The position numbers and the translations under genes were made by a program. The notes beneath the pieces are model-generated. The model did no database searches, was not told the DNA's origin, and worked only from the letters and a program-made list of their open reading frames with translations. A stretch of DNA of 64,000 nt from Microbacterium algeriense (GTDB lineage Bacteria; Actinomycetota; Actinomycetes; Actinomycetales; Microbacteriaceae), in contig NZ_WAAO01000001.1 in assembly GCF_008868005.1 (NCBI RefSeq), positions 124,001 to 188,000 of the forward strand, read 5' to 3'. Positions 31,513 to 40,011 of this stretch are shown here, in pieces. Each line of letters starts with the position of its first letter. Position 1 is the stretch's first letter.

Positions 31513-32484
31513 ATGAGCCAGAAGACAGAGTCCTCGAACCTCGCGGGGGCGGCGGACAGCCGCCCCCGCACCCCGAAGACCCCGGATGCCACGCGCGGCA
31601 GGCCCGGGGGAAAGGATCTGCTCCAGGCGCTGCCCTGGATCGCACCGGCCCTGCTGCTCATCATCGGCGTCGTGCTGTTCCCCGCCGGCGTGATGTTCTT
31701 CAACTCGACGCGCGACATCTCGCTGTCGGGCCTCGACAAGGGCTCGGTCGGCTTCGACAACTTCGCCACCGTGTTCGCCTTCGCCGAGTTCTGGCCGATC
31801 TTCTTCCGCACGATCGTTTGGGTGGTCTCGGTCGTCGCGCTCACCGTCGTCATCTCGCTCGGGCTGGCGCAGATCCTGAACAAGGCCTTCCCGGGCAGGC
31901 AGCTCGTCCGCATGGCCGTGATCGTGCCGTGGGCCGCGTCCGTCGTGATGACGACCATGGTGTTCTACTACAGCCTCGAGCCCTACTTCGGGATCTTCAA
32001 CAAGTTCCTCTACGACATCGGACTGTCGGATGACGCCGTCGGCTACGGATGGACCAAGAACCCCACCACGGCGTTCATCTGGTCGATCGTGATCGCGATC
32101 TTCGTCTCACTTCCGTTCACGACGTACACGATCCTCGCCGGGCTCCAGTCGGTTCCGGCCGACGCGATCGAGGCCGCGAAGATGGATGGCGCCGGCCCCG
32201 CCCGCACCTACTGGTCCATCGTGCTGCCGCAGCTGCGGAGCGCCCTGGCGGTGGCGATCCTCATCAACATCATCAACGTCTTCAACTCGCTGCCGATCCT
32301 GAAGGTGATGACCGGATCGATCCCCGGCTACGGCGCCGACACGATCATGACCCTGATCTTCAAGTACATCGAGCTGCAGAAGAAGGTGGATGTCGCCAGC
32401 GCCCTCTCCGTGGTGGCGTTCCTCATCGTCATCGTGATCGTCGCGGCATACGTGAAGATCGTCAAGCCCATGAAGGAGGTCTGA
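31513..32484 (+). CDS. Sugar ABC transporter permease (MalF-type)
   Basis: 323 residues with a Ser/Pro/Arg-rich cytoplasmic N-terminus (about 35 residues), six predicted spans and the EAA coupling loop DAIEAAKMDGAGPARTYWSIVLPQL. It begins 31 nt after the binding-protein gene with GGAGAGG upstream. Forms the heterodimeric channel with the next permease. An open reading frame on the minus strand running through 31958-30246 is a codon-bias shadow. Confidence 0.93.
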   Translation: MSQKTESSNLAGAADSRPRTPKTPDATRGRPGGKDLLQALPWIAPALLLIIGVVLFPAGVMFFNSTRDISLSGLDKGSVGFDNFATVFAFAEFWPIFFRTIVWVVSVVALTVVISLGLAQILNKAFPGRQLVRMAVIVPWAASVVMTTMVFYYSLEPYFGIFNKFLYDIGLSDDAVGYGWTKNPTTAFIWSIVIAIFVSLPFTTYTILAGLQSVPADAIEAAKMDGAGPARTYWSIVLPQLRSALAVAILINIINVFNSLPILKVMTGSIPGYGADTIMTLIFKYIELQKKVDVASALSVVAFLIVIVIVAAYVKIVKPMKEV

Positions 32485-32486
32485 TC

Positions 32487-33416
32487 ATGACCGTGACCGA
32501 GACCGAGCTCGTGACCACCACGGGAGGCCGCGGCCGCCGCGCCACACCTCCGGCTCCCGGACGCAAGCGCCGCTACACGGAAGACCAGGTGACGCTGCCT
32601 CGCGTGATCCTGCGCACCGTCGCCGGGTTCCTCGTGCTCGCCATCTTCGTGCTGCCGTACCTCATCATGTTCTTCGGCTCCGTGAAGACGAAGTCGCAGA
32701 TCCGCTCGGTCGACCCGACGTACCTCCCGATCGAGTGGCACTGGGAGAACTACCTCTCGATGTGGTCGACGCCCGAGACGCCGCTGCCGTACAACCTCAT
32801 CTCGACGATCATCATCGCCGTGTTCGCGACGCTGCTCGTGCTGCTCGTGTCGCTGCCGGCGGCGTACTACACGGCGAGATTCACCTTCCCCGGCCGCATG
32901 GTGTTCCTGTTCCTCGTGATCGTCACGCAGATGCTGCAGCCGGCGGTGCTGACGTCCGGCCTGTTCCGACAGTTCACGACGCTCGGCCTCGGCGACACGT
33001 GGGCCGCGATGATCTTCATCAACGCCGCGTTCAACCTGTCGTTCGCGGTCTGGATCATGCACTCCTTCTTCGCCGGCATTCCGAAGGAGATCGACGAAGC
33101 GGCGCAGATCGACGGCGCCGGACGCTTCACCGTGCTGTTCAAGATCAACCTTCCGCTCGTGTGGCCCGGCATCGTCACCGCGATCGTGTTCACGTTCGTG
33201 GCCTGCTGGAACGAGTTCGCAGCCTCGCTCGTGATCCTGTCGACCGACAAGAATCAGCCGCTGTCGGTCGCCCTGACCAAGTTCGTCGGGCAGTACGAGA
33301 CGAGCTGGCAGTACGTGTTCGGCGTGTCGATCGTCGCGATCCTGCCCGTCGTCATCCTGTTCATGCTCATCGAGAAGCGCCTCGTCGGCGGACTCACGGC
33401 AGGCAGCGTCAAGTAG
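32487..33416 (+). CDS. Sugar ABC transporter permease (MalG-type)
   Basis: 309 residues with six predicted spans and the EAA loop EIDEAAQIDGAGRFTVLFKINLPL. The N-terminal ~45 residues are basic (RGRRATPPAPGRKRRY) and cytoplasmic. ATG 2 nt after the preceding stop with an ideal AAGGAGG Shine-Dalgarno at the end of the MalF-type gene, so the two permeases are made together. The 3' end runs straight into a repeat array, with no clear terminator other than the repeats themselves. Confidence 0.93.
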   Translation: MTVTETELVTTTGGRGRRATPPAPGRKRRYTEDQVTLPRVILRTVAGFLVLAIFVLPYLIMFFGSVKTKSQIRSVDPTYLPIEWHWENYLSMWSTPETPLPYNLISTIIIAVFATLLVLLVSLPAAYYTARFTFPGRMVFLFLVIVTQMLQPAVLTSGLFRQFTTLGLGDTWAAMIFINAAFNLSFAVWIMHSFFAGIPKEIDEAAQIDGAGRFTVLFKINLPLVWPGIVTAIVFTFVACWNEFAASLVILSTDKNQPLSVALTKFVGQYETSWQYVFGVSIVAILPVVILFMLIEKRLVGGLTAGSVK

Positions 33417-33462
33417 GTTCGGCGCCCGCCGCCGGGGTCCCGCCCGGGTCCCGCCCGTCGGG

Positions 33463-33765
33463 ACACCTGCCGTCGGGACACCTGTCGGACGGATGCACGG
33501 ATGCCGGGACACCTGTCGGACGGATGGACGGATGCCGGAGGGAAACCCGGCATCCGGCCCGACATCCGTCCGCCCGCCCGACATCCGTCCGCGGACCCGT
33601 CCACGGACCCGTCCACGGACCCGTCCGCTGCCGGGACACCTGTCGGACGGATGGACGGATGCCGGAGGGAAACCCGGCATCCCGCCCGACATCCGTCCGC
33701 CGGCCCGACATCCGCCCGCCCGACATCCGTCCGCCGGCCCGACATCCGTCCGCGGACCTGCGCGG
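33463..33765. repeat. Array of palindromic repeat units
   Basis: The 367 bp between the importer and the ROK regulator are almost wholly repeats. A 53-bp block is repeated exactly at 33503-33555 and 33630-33682. Within each, the ACGGATGCCGG half pairs with CCGGCATCC around GAGGGAAA, making a hairpin. Between the blocks are three 12-bp tandem units (cggacccgtcca, 33592-33627). CCCGACATCCG occurs six times. The same motifs make up the palindrome at 42001-42082. Not a CRISPR: no regular spacers. The stems could stop transcription from both sides. Confidence 0.85.
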
Positions 33766-33783
33766 GCACGCGACGCTCGGGCC

Positions 33784-34965
33784 TCAGGACGGGGGTGCGG
33801 CGCGCAGCTGCTGCGGATTCCAGCGCACACCGAGGGTCGCGGTGAGCGCGGCCTGGGCGGCGCCGGCGGAGAGCGAGACCCGGGGGTCGGCGTAGCGGAC
33901 GGGGACCTGCGCCGTCCCCCGCGCCGGGTACTCGGTCTCGCGGCGCACCCTCTCGAGGAACCGCGGACCGAGCTGGGCGGCCGGACCGCCGATGACCACC
34001 TCGGTGGGATCGAGCAGGGCCGCGATGAGCTTGATGGCACGGGCCAGGGCGCGCGCCCCCTCGTCGATCTGCGCCTGATCCGCCCGCGCGACGAGTTCCG
34101 CGATCGCCGCGGGGTCGAGCGCATCGGAGAACTCCTCCCCGAGCATGGCGCCCATCGCGGCGGCGGATTCCAGGCAGCCGCGTTGTCCGCAGCGGCAGGC
34201 GCGAGCGGCCTCACCGAAGACGACCTGGACGTGTCCGATCTCGCCGGCGCGGTCCCGCGGACCGGGGGCGAGTTCGCCGTCGAGCGTGACGGCCGCCCCG
34301 ACGCCCCCGCCCAGGTGGATGAAGAGGCGGTATCCGGACGGCGACTCGTCCATCCCGGCCTCCGCGATGGCCTCCGCGTCGACGTCGTTCACGAGCAGCA
34401 CCGGGGCGTCGACGATCTGCTCGAGCCGCTCGGCGAGAGGCACGTCCTGCCACCGCAGCTGCACGCTCTCGAGCACCGACCGCCCGTCGGTGGTTCCCGG
34501 CAGCTGCACTCCGACCGCGAGCAGGCGTCCGCGGAACTCGGCGGCCACCTCCGCGACGGCCTCGTCGAGGAGGCGGTCGCGCTCCGCAGGGCTGTAGCTC
34601 ACCTCGCGGGTCTCCACCTCGGAGCCGTCCAGCGCCACCAGGGCGATGTCCGCGTGCAGAGGCTGGATCACCAGCACGAGGATCAGATGGTGACTCGCAT
34701 CGATGCTGAGTGTCGTGGCCCGTTTCCCTCCGGTGCTCGCGGCCTGCTCTCCCTCGACGACCAGGCGGGTGTCGATCAGCTCCGCGACGAGGGAGGATGC
34801 CGTCGCAGCGGTCAGCCCGGTCGAGCGCGCGATGCCGGCCCTGGTCTGTGTGCCGGGGTTTCGGAACACGAGCTGCAGCGCCCGCCGCAGGTTCGCACGC
34901 CGAACCGACGCCTGCGTGTCGAGGCCGTCATCCGTGTTGATCATGCGTTCCCGTTCCAGAGCCAT
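33784..34965 (-). CDS. ROK family transcriptional repressor
   Basis: 393 residues: an N-terminal winged helix (LRRALQLVFRNPGTQTRAGIARSTGLTAATASSLVAELIDTRLVVE) fused to a ROK sugar-kinase-like sensor with the zinc motif CRCGQRGCLE. This is the NagC/Mlc/XylR layout, so it likely represses the adjacent importer or catabolic operon and is released by the sugar. Two dyads (34985-34999, 35012-35034) lie just upstream of its start. GTG/ATG choices near 34965 and 34944 are both possible. Separated from the importer only by the repeat array. Confidence 0.9.
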   Translation of the reverse strand: MALERERMINTDDGLDTQASVRRANLRRALQLVFRNPGTQTRAGIARSTGLTAATASSLVAELIDTRLVVEGEQAASTGGKRATTLSIDASHHLILVLVIQPLHADIALVALDGSEVETREVSYSPAERDRLLDEAVAEVAAEFRGRLLAVGVQLPGTTDGRSVLESVQLRWQDVPLAERLEQIVDAPVLLVNDVDAEAIAEAGMDESPSGYRLFIHLGGGVGAAVTLDGELAPGPRDRAGEIGHVQVVFGEAARACRCGQRGCLESAAAMGAMLGEEFSDALDPAAIAELVARADQAQIDEGARALARAIKLIAALLDPTEVVIGGPAAQLGPRFLERVRRETEYPARGTAQVPVRYADPRVSLSAGAAQAALTATLGVRWNPQQLRAAPPS

Positions 34966-34984
34966 CCGTCGCGAGTTGTTGACA

Positions 34985-35034
34985 GATCGTCAGACGATCC
35001 GTAGTCTCTCCCTAAGTTTATTCATTGAACTTAG
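34985..35034. promoter_or_regulatory. Two operator-like dyads before the ROK repressor
   Basis: GATCGTC-A-GACGATC (34985-34999, perfect) and CTAAGTT (35012-35018), 9 nt, AACTTAG (35028-35034). Both are within 70 bp of the ROK repressor start on the minus strand. A plus-strand TTGACA (34979-34984) with TAGTCT (35002-35007) 17 nt on resembles a promoter but no plus-strand gene follows. Confidence 0.6.
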
Positions 35035-35106
35035 TTGGCCTTCTCGGCCTCTCACAGCTCCGGACGGGCGAGTGCTGCACACACCGTCGCCCGTCCGGCA
35101 CCTCTT

Positions 35107-35406
35107 TCAGCGGCTCTCGGCCGCCTCCGTGTGGTGGCGGATCACCTCAGCCACCACGAAGTTGAACCACTTCTCCGCGAACTCCGGGTCGAGATGCGCC
35201 TCCTCAGCGAGTGCGCGGAGCCGCGCGACCTGCTGCTCCTCCCGATTCGGATCGGATGCCGGCATCTGGTGCTCGGCCTTCAGGTGCCCGACCTGCTGGG
35301 TCGCGCGGAAGCGCTCGGCCAGCATGAAGATCAGTGCGGCGTCGATGTTGTCGATGGTGGCGCGAAGTCGGAGCAGTTCGGCCTTCGGGTCCTCGGCGGC
35401 GGTCAT
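35107..35406 (-). CDS. Chorismate mutase (AroQ class)
   Basis: 99-residue all-helical AroQ-type chorismate mutase. Conserved residues are visible in LRLRATIDNIDAALIFMLAERFRATQQVGHLK (Arg and Lys contacts of the active site), DPNREEQQVARLRALAEE and the C-terminal helix with FAEKWFNFVVAEVIRHH. It converts chorismate to prephenate for Phe/Tyr synthesis. Stand-alone, as is usual in actinobacteria. Start ATG with AGGGGG upstream and a -10-like TAGAGT about 7 nt before it. Divergent from the AI-2E family gene. Confidence 0.9.
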   Translation of the reverse strand: MTAAEDPKAELLRLRATIDNIDAALIFMLAERFRATQQVGHLKAEHQMPASDPNREEQQVARLRALAEEAHLDPEFAEKWFNFVVAEVIRHHTEAAESR

Positions 35407-35469
35407 GCCCCCTACTCTAGAGCCGCATCAGACCCTGGTTTCGCTCCGCTTCCCCGCTATCGTGAGCAC

Positions 35470-36678
35470 ATGAGCAACGACGAGTCGCCCTCTCCCGCGT
35501 CCCACGACGACGCTGCCGCGGAGCCGCACCTCGAGCAGACGCCCGCACCGGGTGGAGAGGCCCCGACGCTCACTGAGACCGTCCCCGCGGCCGCCGAGCC
35601 CGTCGATCCGCCGACACCGAGCCGGTCGATCTGGACGCGCATCGACCGTCCCTTCGTGTTCGGCTTCCTCCTGACGCTGGGCGGTCTGGGCGCCATCGTC
35701 ATCGGCCTCGCGATCTCGAGCCTGTCGACCGTCCTGATCTACATCGCCCTCGCCCTCTTCGGCGCGCTCGGCCTCGACCCCGCCGTGCGGTTCCTGGAGC
35801 GCCGCGGCCTGTCCCGGGCGATCGCGGTCGTCATCACGATCCTCGCGCTGATCGTCGTGTTCGCGCTCGTGCTGTGGATGGTCATCCCCATCGTGATCGA
35901 CCAGATCACCAGCTTCGTGAAGTCGGTTCCCGGCATGATCCAGGACTTCACGAGAACCGATCTCTATGCGACGCTGAACGCCCAGTTCGGCGATCAGTTC
36001 CAGGATCTCGTCGGCGAGGTGCAGAAGTTCCTCTCCGACTTCGGCAATCTCGCCACGATCGGAGGCGGCGCCCTCGCTGTCGGCGCCTCGATCGCCACCG
36101 GCATCTCGGGCGCGATCGTCGTCCTCGTCCTCACCCTGTACTTCCTCGCGACCCTGCCCGCCATGAAGCAGGGCCTGCTCCGCCTGGCCCCTGCGCGCGA
36201 CCGGGCTCGGGCCGCCGACATCTCGGAGCAGATCACCGACTCGGTCGGCGGCTACGTGATGGGCATGGTGATCCTGGCGTTCTGCAACGCGACGCTCGCA
36301 CTCATCCTGTACACGGTCCTCGGGCTGCCGTTCCCGCCCCTCATGGCGACCATCGCGTTCTGCGTGACGCTGATCCCGCTCGTCGGATCCGTGCTGTTCT
36401 GGATCATCGGCACCGGCCTCGCCCTGTTCACGGATCCGATCGCGGCCCTCATCTTCGCGGCGATCTACCTGGTGTACATGCAGGTGGAGGCGTACGTGCT
36501 GACCCCGCGCGTGATGAACCGTGCGGTGGCGGTGCCCGGATCCCTCGTGGTCATCGGCGCCCTCGCCGGCGGTACCCTGCTCGGACTCCTCGGCGCCCTC
36601 GTCGCGGTGCCCGTGACCGCGTCCATCCTGATCATCATCAAGCAGGTCGTCGTTCCCAAGCAGGACGCCCGCCTCTGA
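35470..36678 (+). CDS. AI-2E family transporter (YdgG/TqsA-like)
   Basis: 402 residues. A disordered acidic N-terminus of ~55 residues is followed by the eight-span AI-2E transporter fold, with FVFGFLLTLGGLGAIVIGLAI first and a large central soluble segment (IDQITSFVKSVPGMIQDFTRTDLYATL). The conserved VGGYVMGMVILAFCNATLALI and PRVMNRAVAVPGSLVVIGALAGG are typical. Members export AI-2 or sodium/proton pairs; the role here is open. A -10-like TATCGT ends 6 nt before the ATG, so it is probably leaderless. A strong hairpin follows the stop. Confidence 0.9.
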   Translation: MSNDESPSPASHDDAAAEPHLEQTPAPGGEAPTLTETVPAAAEPVDPPTPSRSIWTRIDRPFVFGFLLTLGGLGAIVIGLAISSLSTVLIYIALALFGALGLDPAVRFLERRGLSRAIAVVITILALIVVFALVLWMVIPIVIDQITSFVKSVPGMIQDFTRTDLYATLNAQFGDQFQDLVGEVQKFLSDFGNLATIGGGALAVGASIATGISGAIVVLVLTLYFLATLPAMKQGLLRLAPARDRARAADISEQITDSVGGYVMGMVILAFCNATLALILYTVLGLPFPPLMATIAFCVTLIPLVGSVLFWIIGTGLALFTDPIAALIFAAIYLVYMQVEAYVLTPRVMNRAVAVPGSLVVIGALAGGTLLGLLGALVAVPVTASILIIIKQVVVPKQDARL

Positions 36679-36680
36679 CG

Positions 36681-36718
36681 CACGAGCGCCCGGACCCTGA
36701 GGGGCCCGGGCGCTCGTG
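36681..36718. terminator. Bidirectional hairpin terminator between convergent genes
   Basis: CACGAGCGCCCGG (36681-36693) pairs perfectly with 36706-36718 over a 12-nt loop, between the AI-2E family gene and the minus-strand osmoprotectant operon end. It can serve both directions. Confidence 0.85.
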
Positions 36719-36728
36719 AGGGCGGAAG

Positions 36729-37646
36729 TCAGCTGAGGTCGTTGTCGGCCAGCCACTGCTCGGCGATGTCGCTCGCCGACTTCTGATCGACCGTGCTCTG
36801 CACGTTCAGGGCGACGAGCTCCTCGGCGGTCAGCTTGGCGCTGATCGCGTTGATCACGTCGGACACCTCGTCGGCCACGTCGCTCGAGACGATCGGCACG
36901 ACGTTGGAGGCGAGGATGATGTTCTCCGGGTCCTCGAGCGCGACGATGTCCTCGGTCTGGAACGCCGGGTCGGCCGAGTAGATGTCGGCGACCTGGATCT
37001 CACCGGCCAGCAGCGACTCGAGCGTGGTCGGACCCGTCGCCGAGAAGCCGAGGTCGACGCCGTAGACCTCCTTCGCCTTGGCGGGGCCGTACGGACGCTG
37101 CTCGAACTCCGGCGCCGCACCGATCGTGACCGGGGTGGTGACCTTCGAGAGGTCTCCGATCGAGGTGAGGTCGTTCTCCTCGGCGAAGCTCTTCAGCACG
37201 GTGTACGTGTCCTGGTCGGAGGCCTCGGCGTAGTCGAGTGCGGTGAGCCCCTCGGGCAGCGCTTCCTTCAGCGCGGCGTAGACATCCTCGGGGCTCGTAG
37301 CGGTCGCGTCCTTGTCGAGGTACTCGAGCAGGTTGCCCGTGTACTCCGGGAACACGTCGATCGCGCCCGATTCGACATCCGGCATGTACGCGTCGCGCTG
37401 GCCGATGCTGAACTGCTCGTCGACGTCGAAGCCGGCGGCCTCGAGTGCCTGCGAGTAGATCTCGGCGATGATCTCGTTCGAGTAGTACGCCTGCGAGCCG
37501 ATGACGATCGTGTCGCCGCCGCCGGAGCCCGAGTCCTCGGAGGGAGCGTCGAGCGGGTTGCTGCTGGCGCAGCCGCCGAGCGTGAGCGCCGCGACGAGCG
37601 AGACGCCGCCGGCGAGGGCGAGCCGTGACTTGCGTGCTGTGAACAT
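36729..37646 (-). CDS. Osmoprotectant-binding lipoprotein (OpuCC-type)
   Basis: 305-residue lipoprotein (MFTARKSRLALAGGVSLVAALTLGGC, Cys26 acylated), with a Gly/Ser-rich linker and an OpuAC fold: VIGSQAYYSNEIIAEIYSQALEAAGF, IDVFPEYTGNLLEYLD, ATGPTTLESLLAGEIQVADIYSADPAF. The FPEYTGNL motif marks the OpuBC/OpuCC branch binding choline or betaines. Last gene of a four-gene importer operon (ATPase, two permeases, binding protein). Differs in architecture from the ProX-type protein at 4193, so the cell has two separate osmolyte importers here. Confidence 0.93.
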   Translation of the reverse strand: MFTARKSRLALAGGVSLVAALTLGGCASSNPLDAPSEDSGSGGGDTIVIGSQAYYSNEIIAEIYSQALEAAGFDVDEQFSIGQRDAYMPDVESGAIDVFPEYTGNLLEYLDKDATATSPEDVYAALKEALPEGLTALDYAEASDQDTYTVLKSFAEENDLTSIGDLSKVTTPVTIGAAPEFEQRPYGPAKAKEVYGVDLGFSATGPTTLESLLAGEIQVADIYSADPAFQTEDIVALEDPENIILASNVVPIVSSDVADEVSDVINAISAKLTAEELVALNVQSTVDQKSASDIAEQWLADNDLS

Positions 37647-37693
37647 GTGACTTCCTCTTCTCTGGGACAACGGGAGATGCTGTGGGTCGGTGG

Positions 37694-38419
37694 TCAGGCG
37701 GTGGCGGGAGCCGCCGCCTTGAGGGCGGATCGCGATCGACGCTTCTGCGGAGCGCTGCGGACTCCGGCGGAGACCACGGCATGCTGGACGATCGCGAGGA
37801 GCAGATCGACGATCAGGGCGAGGACGGCCACCAGGATGGCCCCGCCCAGCACCTGGTCGAACTTGCGCAGCGGAATGCCCTGGATGATCGGCTGGCCGAG
37901 ACCGCCGAGGTTGATGTAGGCGGCGATGGTGACCGTGGCGATCACCTGGAGGAGCGCCGCACGGATGCCGCCGACGAGCAGCGGGAGCCCCAGCGGCACC
38001 TCGACCTTCCAGAACACCTGCCATTCGGTCATCCCCATGGCCCGGGCCGAGTCGAGGATGCGGCGGTCGATCGCCTCGAGTCCGGTGTACGCCCCGGCGA
38101 GGAGCGACGGGATGGCCAGGAGCACGAACGTGATGATCGCGGCCTCCGGGATGCGGAGCACGCCGAGCAGCAGCACGAGCAGCACCATGAGTCCGAACGA
38201 GGGGATCGCCCTGGCGGCGCCGGCGACCGCGACCGCGACTTCGCGCCCCTTGCCCGTGTGGCCGATGAGCCAGCCCAGCGGCACGGCGATCACCGCGGCG
38301 ATCACGACCGAGACCAGGGTGAAGTACATGTGCTGGCCGAACAGGATGGGCAGCGCATAGGGCCCCACCCAGCGGTCCGGCGAGAAGAGCCACGCGAGGG
38401 CTTCGGTGAACACGTTCAT
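37694..38419 (-). CDS. Osmoprotectant ABC transporter permease (OpuCD-type)
   Basis: 241 residues with six predicted spans; the coupling loop reads RILDSARAMGMTEWQVFWKVEVPLGLPLL. The C-terminus is basic (QKRRSRSALKAAAPAT). ATG 38419 overlaps the preceding permease stop by 4 nt; a longer in-frame start at 38482 lies inside the upstream gene. Pairs with the next permease to form the channel. Confidence 0.92.
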   Translation of the reverse strand: MNVFTEALAWLFSPDRWVGPYALPILFGQHMYFTLVSVVIAAVIAVPLGWLIGHTGKGREVAVAVAGAARAIPSFGLMVLLVLLLGVLRIPEAAIITFVLLAIPSLLAGAYTGLEAIDRRILDSARAMGMTEWQVFWKVEVPLGLPLLVGGIRAALLQVIATVTIAAYINLGGLGQPIIQGIPLRKFDQVLGGAILVAVLALIVDLLLAIVQHAVVSAGVRSAPQKRRSRSALKAAAPATA

Positions 38420-39099
38420 GCGGCAGCCCTCACCGTCGCGGTCTGGCGGGCGGCCGCCGGGACCTTCGCCGCCCTGGTCCACGGCATCAGGGCGCGGCCG
38501 AGCAGCAGGAGCAGCAGATCGATCACGAGCGCGATGACCACCACCGCGACGACACCGGAGAAGACCTCTGCCAGGATGCGGCGCTGCAGACCGTTCGTGA
38601 ACAGGTAGCCGAGGTTGTTGACCCCGACGAGGATTCCGACCGTAGCGAGGGAGATCGTACTGACCGCCGCCACGCGGAGGCCGGCGAGCACGACCGGACC
38701 CGCGAGCGGGAAGTCGACCGTCCAGAACCGGCGGAAACCGCCGTAGCCCATGGCGGTCGCCGACTGCCGGATGGCCGGGTCGACGGAGTCCAGCCCATCG
38801 GACACGGCCCGCACCAGGATCGCGATCGCGTAGATCGTGAGACCGATGATGAGGTTCGCCGGGCTGCGGGCGGGATAGCCCGCGATGGAGGGCAGCAGGA
38901 TCAGCAGCGCCAGGGACGGGATCGTGTAGAGCAGACCGGTCAGGACGATGACCGGTCCCTTCACGAGCTGATACCGCCAGGCCACCCAGCCCAGCGGCAG
39001 CGAGAGGACGAAGCCGAGGACGATCGCGATCGCGCTCTGCTGCAGGTGGATCGCGGTCAGCTCGAGGATGAGCCCGAGGTTGTCGACGACCCAGTTCAC
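38416..39099 (-). CDS. Osmoprotectant ABC transporter permease (OpuCB-type)
   Basis: 227 residues with six spans. N-terminal MNWVVDNLGLILELTAIHLQQSAIAIVLG and the coupling loop DPAIRQSATAMGYGGFRRFWTVDFPLAGPVV are characteristic of OpuCB/YehW. Its ATG lies inside the last codons of the ATPase gene (ATGA overlap) and its stop overlaps the next permease, so the whole operon is translationally chained. Confidence 0.92.
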   Translation of the reverse strand: MNWVVDNLGLILELTAIHLQQSAIAIVLGFVLSLPLGWVAWRYQLVKGPVIVLTGLLYTIPSLALLILLPSIAGYPARSPANLIIGLTIYAIAILVRAVSDGLDSVDPAIRQSATAMGYGGFRRFWTVDFPLAGPVVLAGLRVAAVSTISLATVGILVGVNNLGYLFTNGLQRRILAEVFSGVVAVVVIALVIDLLLLLLGRALMPWTRAAKVPAAARQTATVRAAA

Positions 39100-39968
39100 G
39101 GAGCGCCCTTCGTCGCGCTCTCCTCGCTCAGGAGCGCGTCGGTCACGGAATCGGGCACGTCGACGATCGCACCCTGAGTGCGCCCCTCGGAGTCGACGAC
39201 GACGGTTCCGCGCGGCGTCTGCTTCAGGTGCAGGGCACGGCGTCCGCGGTCGGCGCCGATGAACGCCGCCACGAAGTCGTCAGCCGGGTTCTCGATGATC
39301 TCGCTCGGGCTGCCCACCTGCACCACGCGGGCGCCCTTGTCGAGGATCACGACCTGGTCGCCGAGCAGGAACGCCTCGTCGATGTCGTGGGTGACGAAGA
39401 CGACCGTCTTGTCGAGTTCGCGCTGGAGTCGCAGCGTCTCCTGCTGCAGGTCGGCCCGCACGATCGGGTCGACCGCGCCGAACGGCTCGTCCATCAGCAG
39501 GATGTTGGGATCCGCGGCGAGCCCGCGGGCCACGCCCACGCGCTGCTGCTGTCCGCCCGACAGCTGACTCGGGTAGCGCTCGGCGAGCGACTGGTCGAGC
39601 CCGACCGTGTCGAGCAGCGTGCGGGCGCGCTTGTGGGCCTCTGCCTTCTTCACACCGGTCAGCCGCAGCACCGTCGCGACGTTGTCGAGCACGGTGAAAT
39701 GCGGCATCAGTCCGGAGTTCTGCATCACGTAGCCGATCCGACGACGCAAGGCGACCGGGTCTCCGCCGAGCACGCTCTCGCCGTCGATCTCGACCTCTCC
39801 CGAGGTGGGTTCGACCATGCGGTTGATCATGCGCAGCAGGGTCGTCTTGCCGCAGCCGGACGAGCCGACGAACACGGTGGTCTTGCGCGACGGCAGCACG
39901 AGGCTGAAGTCGTCGACGGCGAGGGTGCCGTCCGGGAACCGCTTCGTCACGTTGCGGAACTCGATCAT
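39096..39968 (-). CDS. Osmoprotectant ABC transporter ATP-binding protein (OpuCA-type)
   Basis: 290 residues. Walker A GSSGCGKTT near residue 37, signature LSGGQQQRVGVARGLAADP, Walker B ILLMDEPFGAVDP. The C-terminus ends shortly after the ATPase domain with at most one short regulatory segment (TPRGTVVVDSEGRTQG), so it lacks the two full CBS domains of the ProV-like protein at 6110. The start MIEFRNVTKRF at 39968 is preferred to an in-frame start 52 codons upstream, which would run through the DUF427 gene on the opposite frame. First gene of its operon. Confidence 0.93.
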   Translation of the reverse strand: MIEFRNVTKRFPDGTLAVDDFSLVLPSRKTTVFVGSSGCGKTTLLRMINRMVEPTSGEVEIDGESVLGGDPVALRRRIGYVMQNSGLMPHFTVLDNVATVLRLTGVKKAEAHKRARTLLDTVGLDQSLAERYPSQLSGGQQQRVGVARGLAADPNILLMDEPFGAVDPIVRADLQQETLRLQRELDKTVVFVTHDIDEAFLLGDQVVILDKGARVVQVGSPSEIIENPADDFVAAFIGADRGRRALHLKQTPRGTVVVDSEGRTQGAIVDVPDSVTDALLSEESATKGAP

Positions 39969-40011
39969 GGGCTGGTCTCCAGTCGGTCGATCGATGCGAG
40001 GCGGGGGGTGG

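Noticed and set aside
33463..33765. CRISPR array
   Set aside because: Repeats are irregular in period, palindromic and lack unique spacers of even length; no cas genes nearby.
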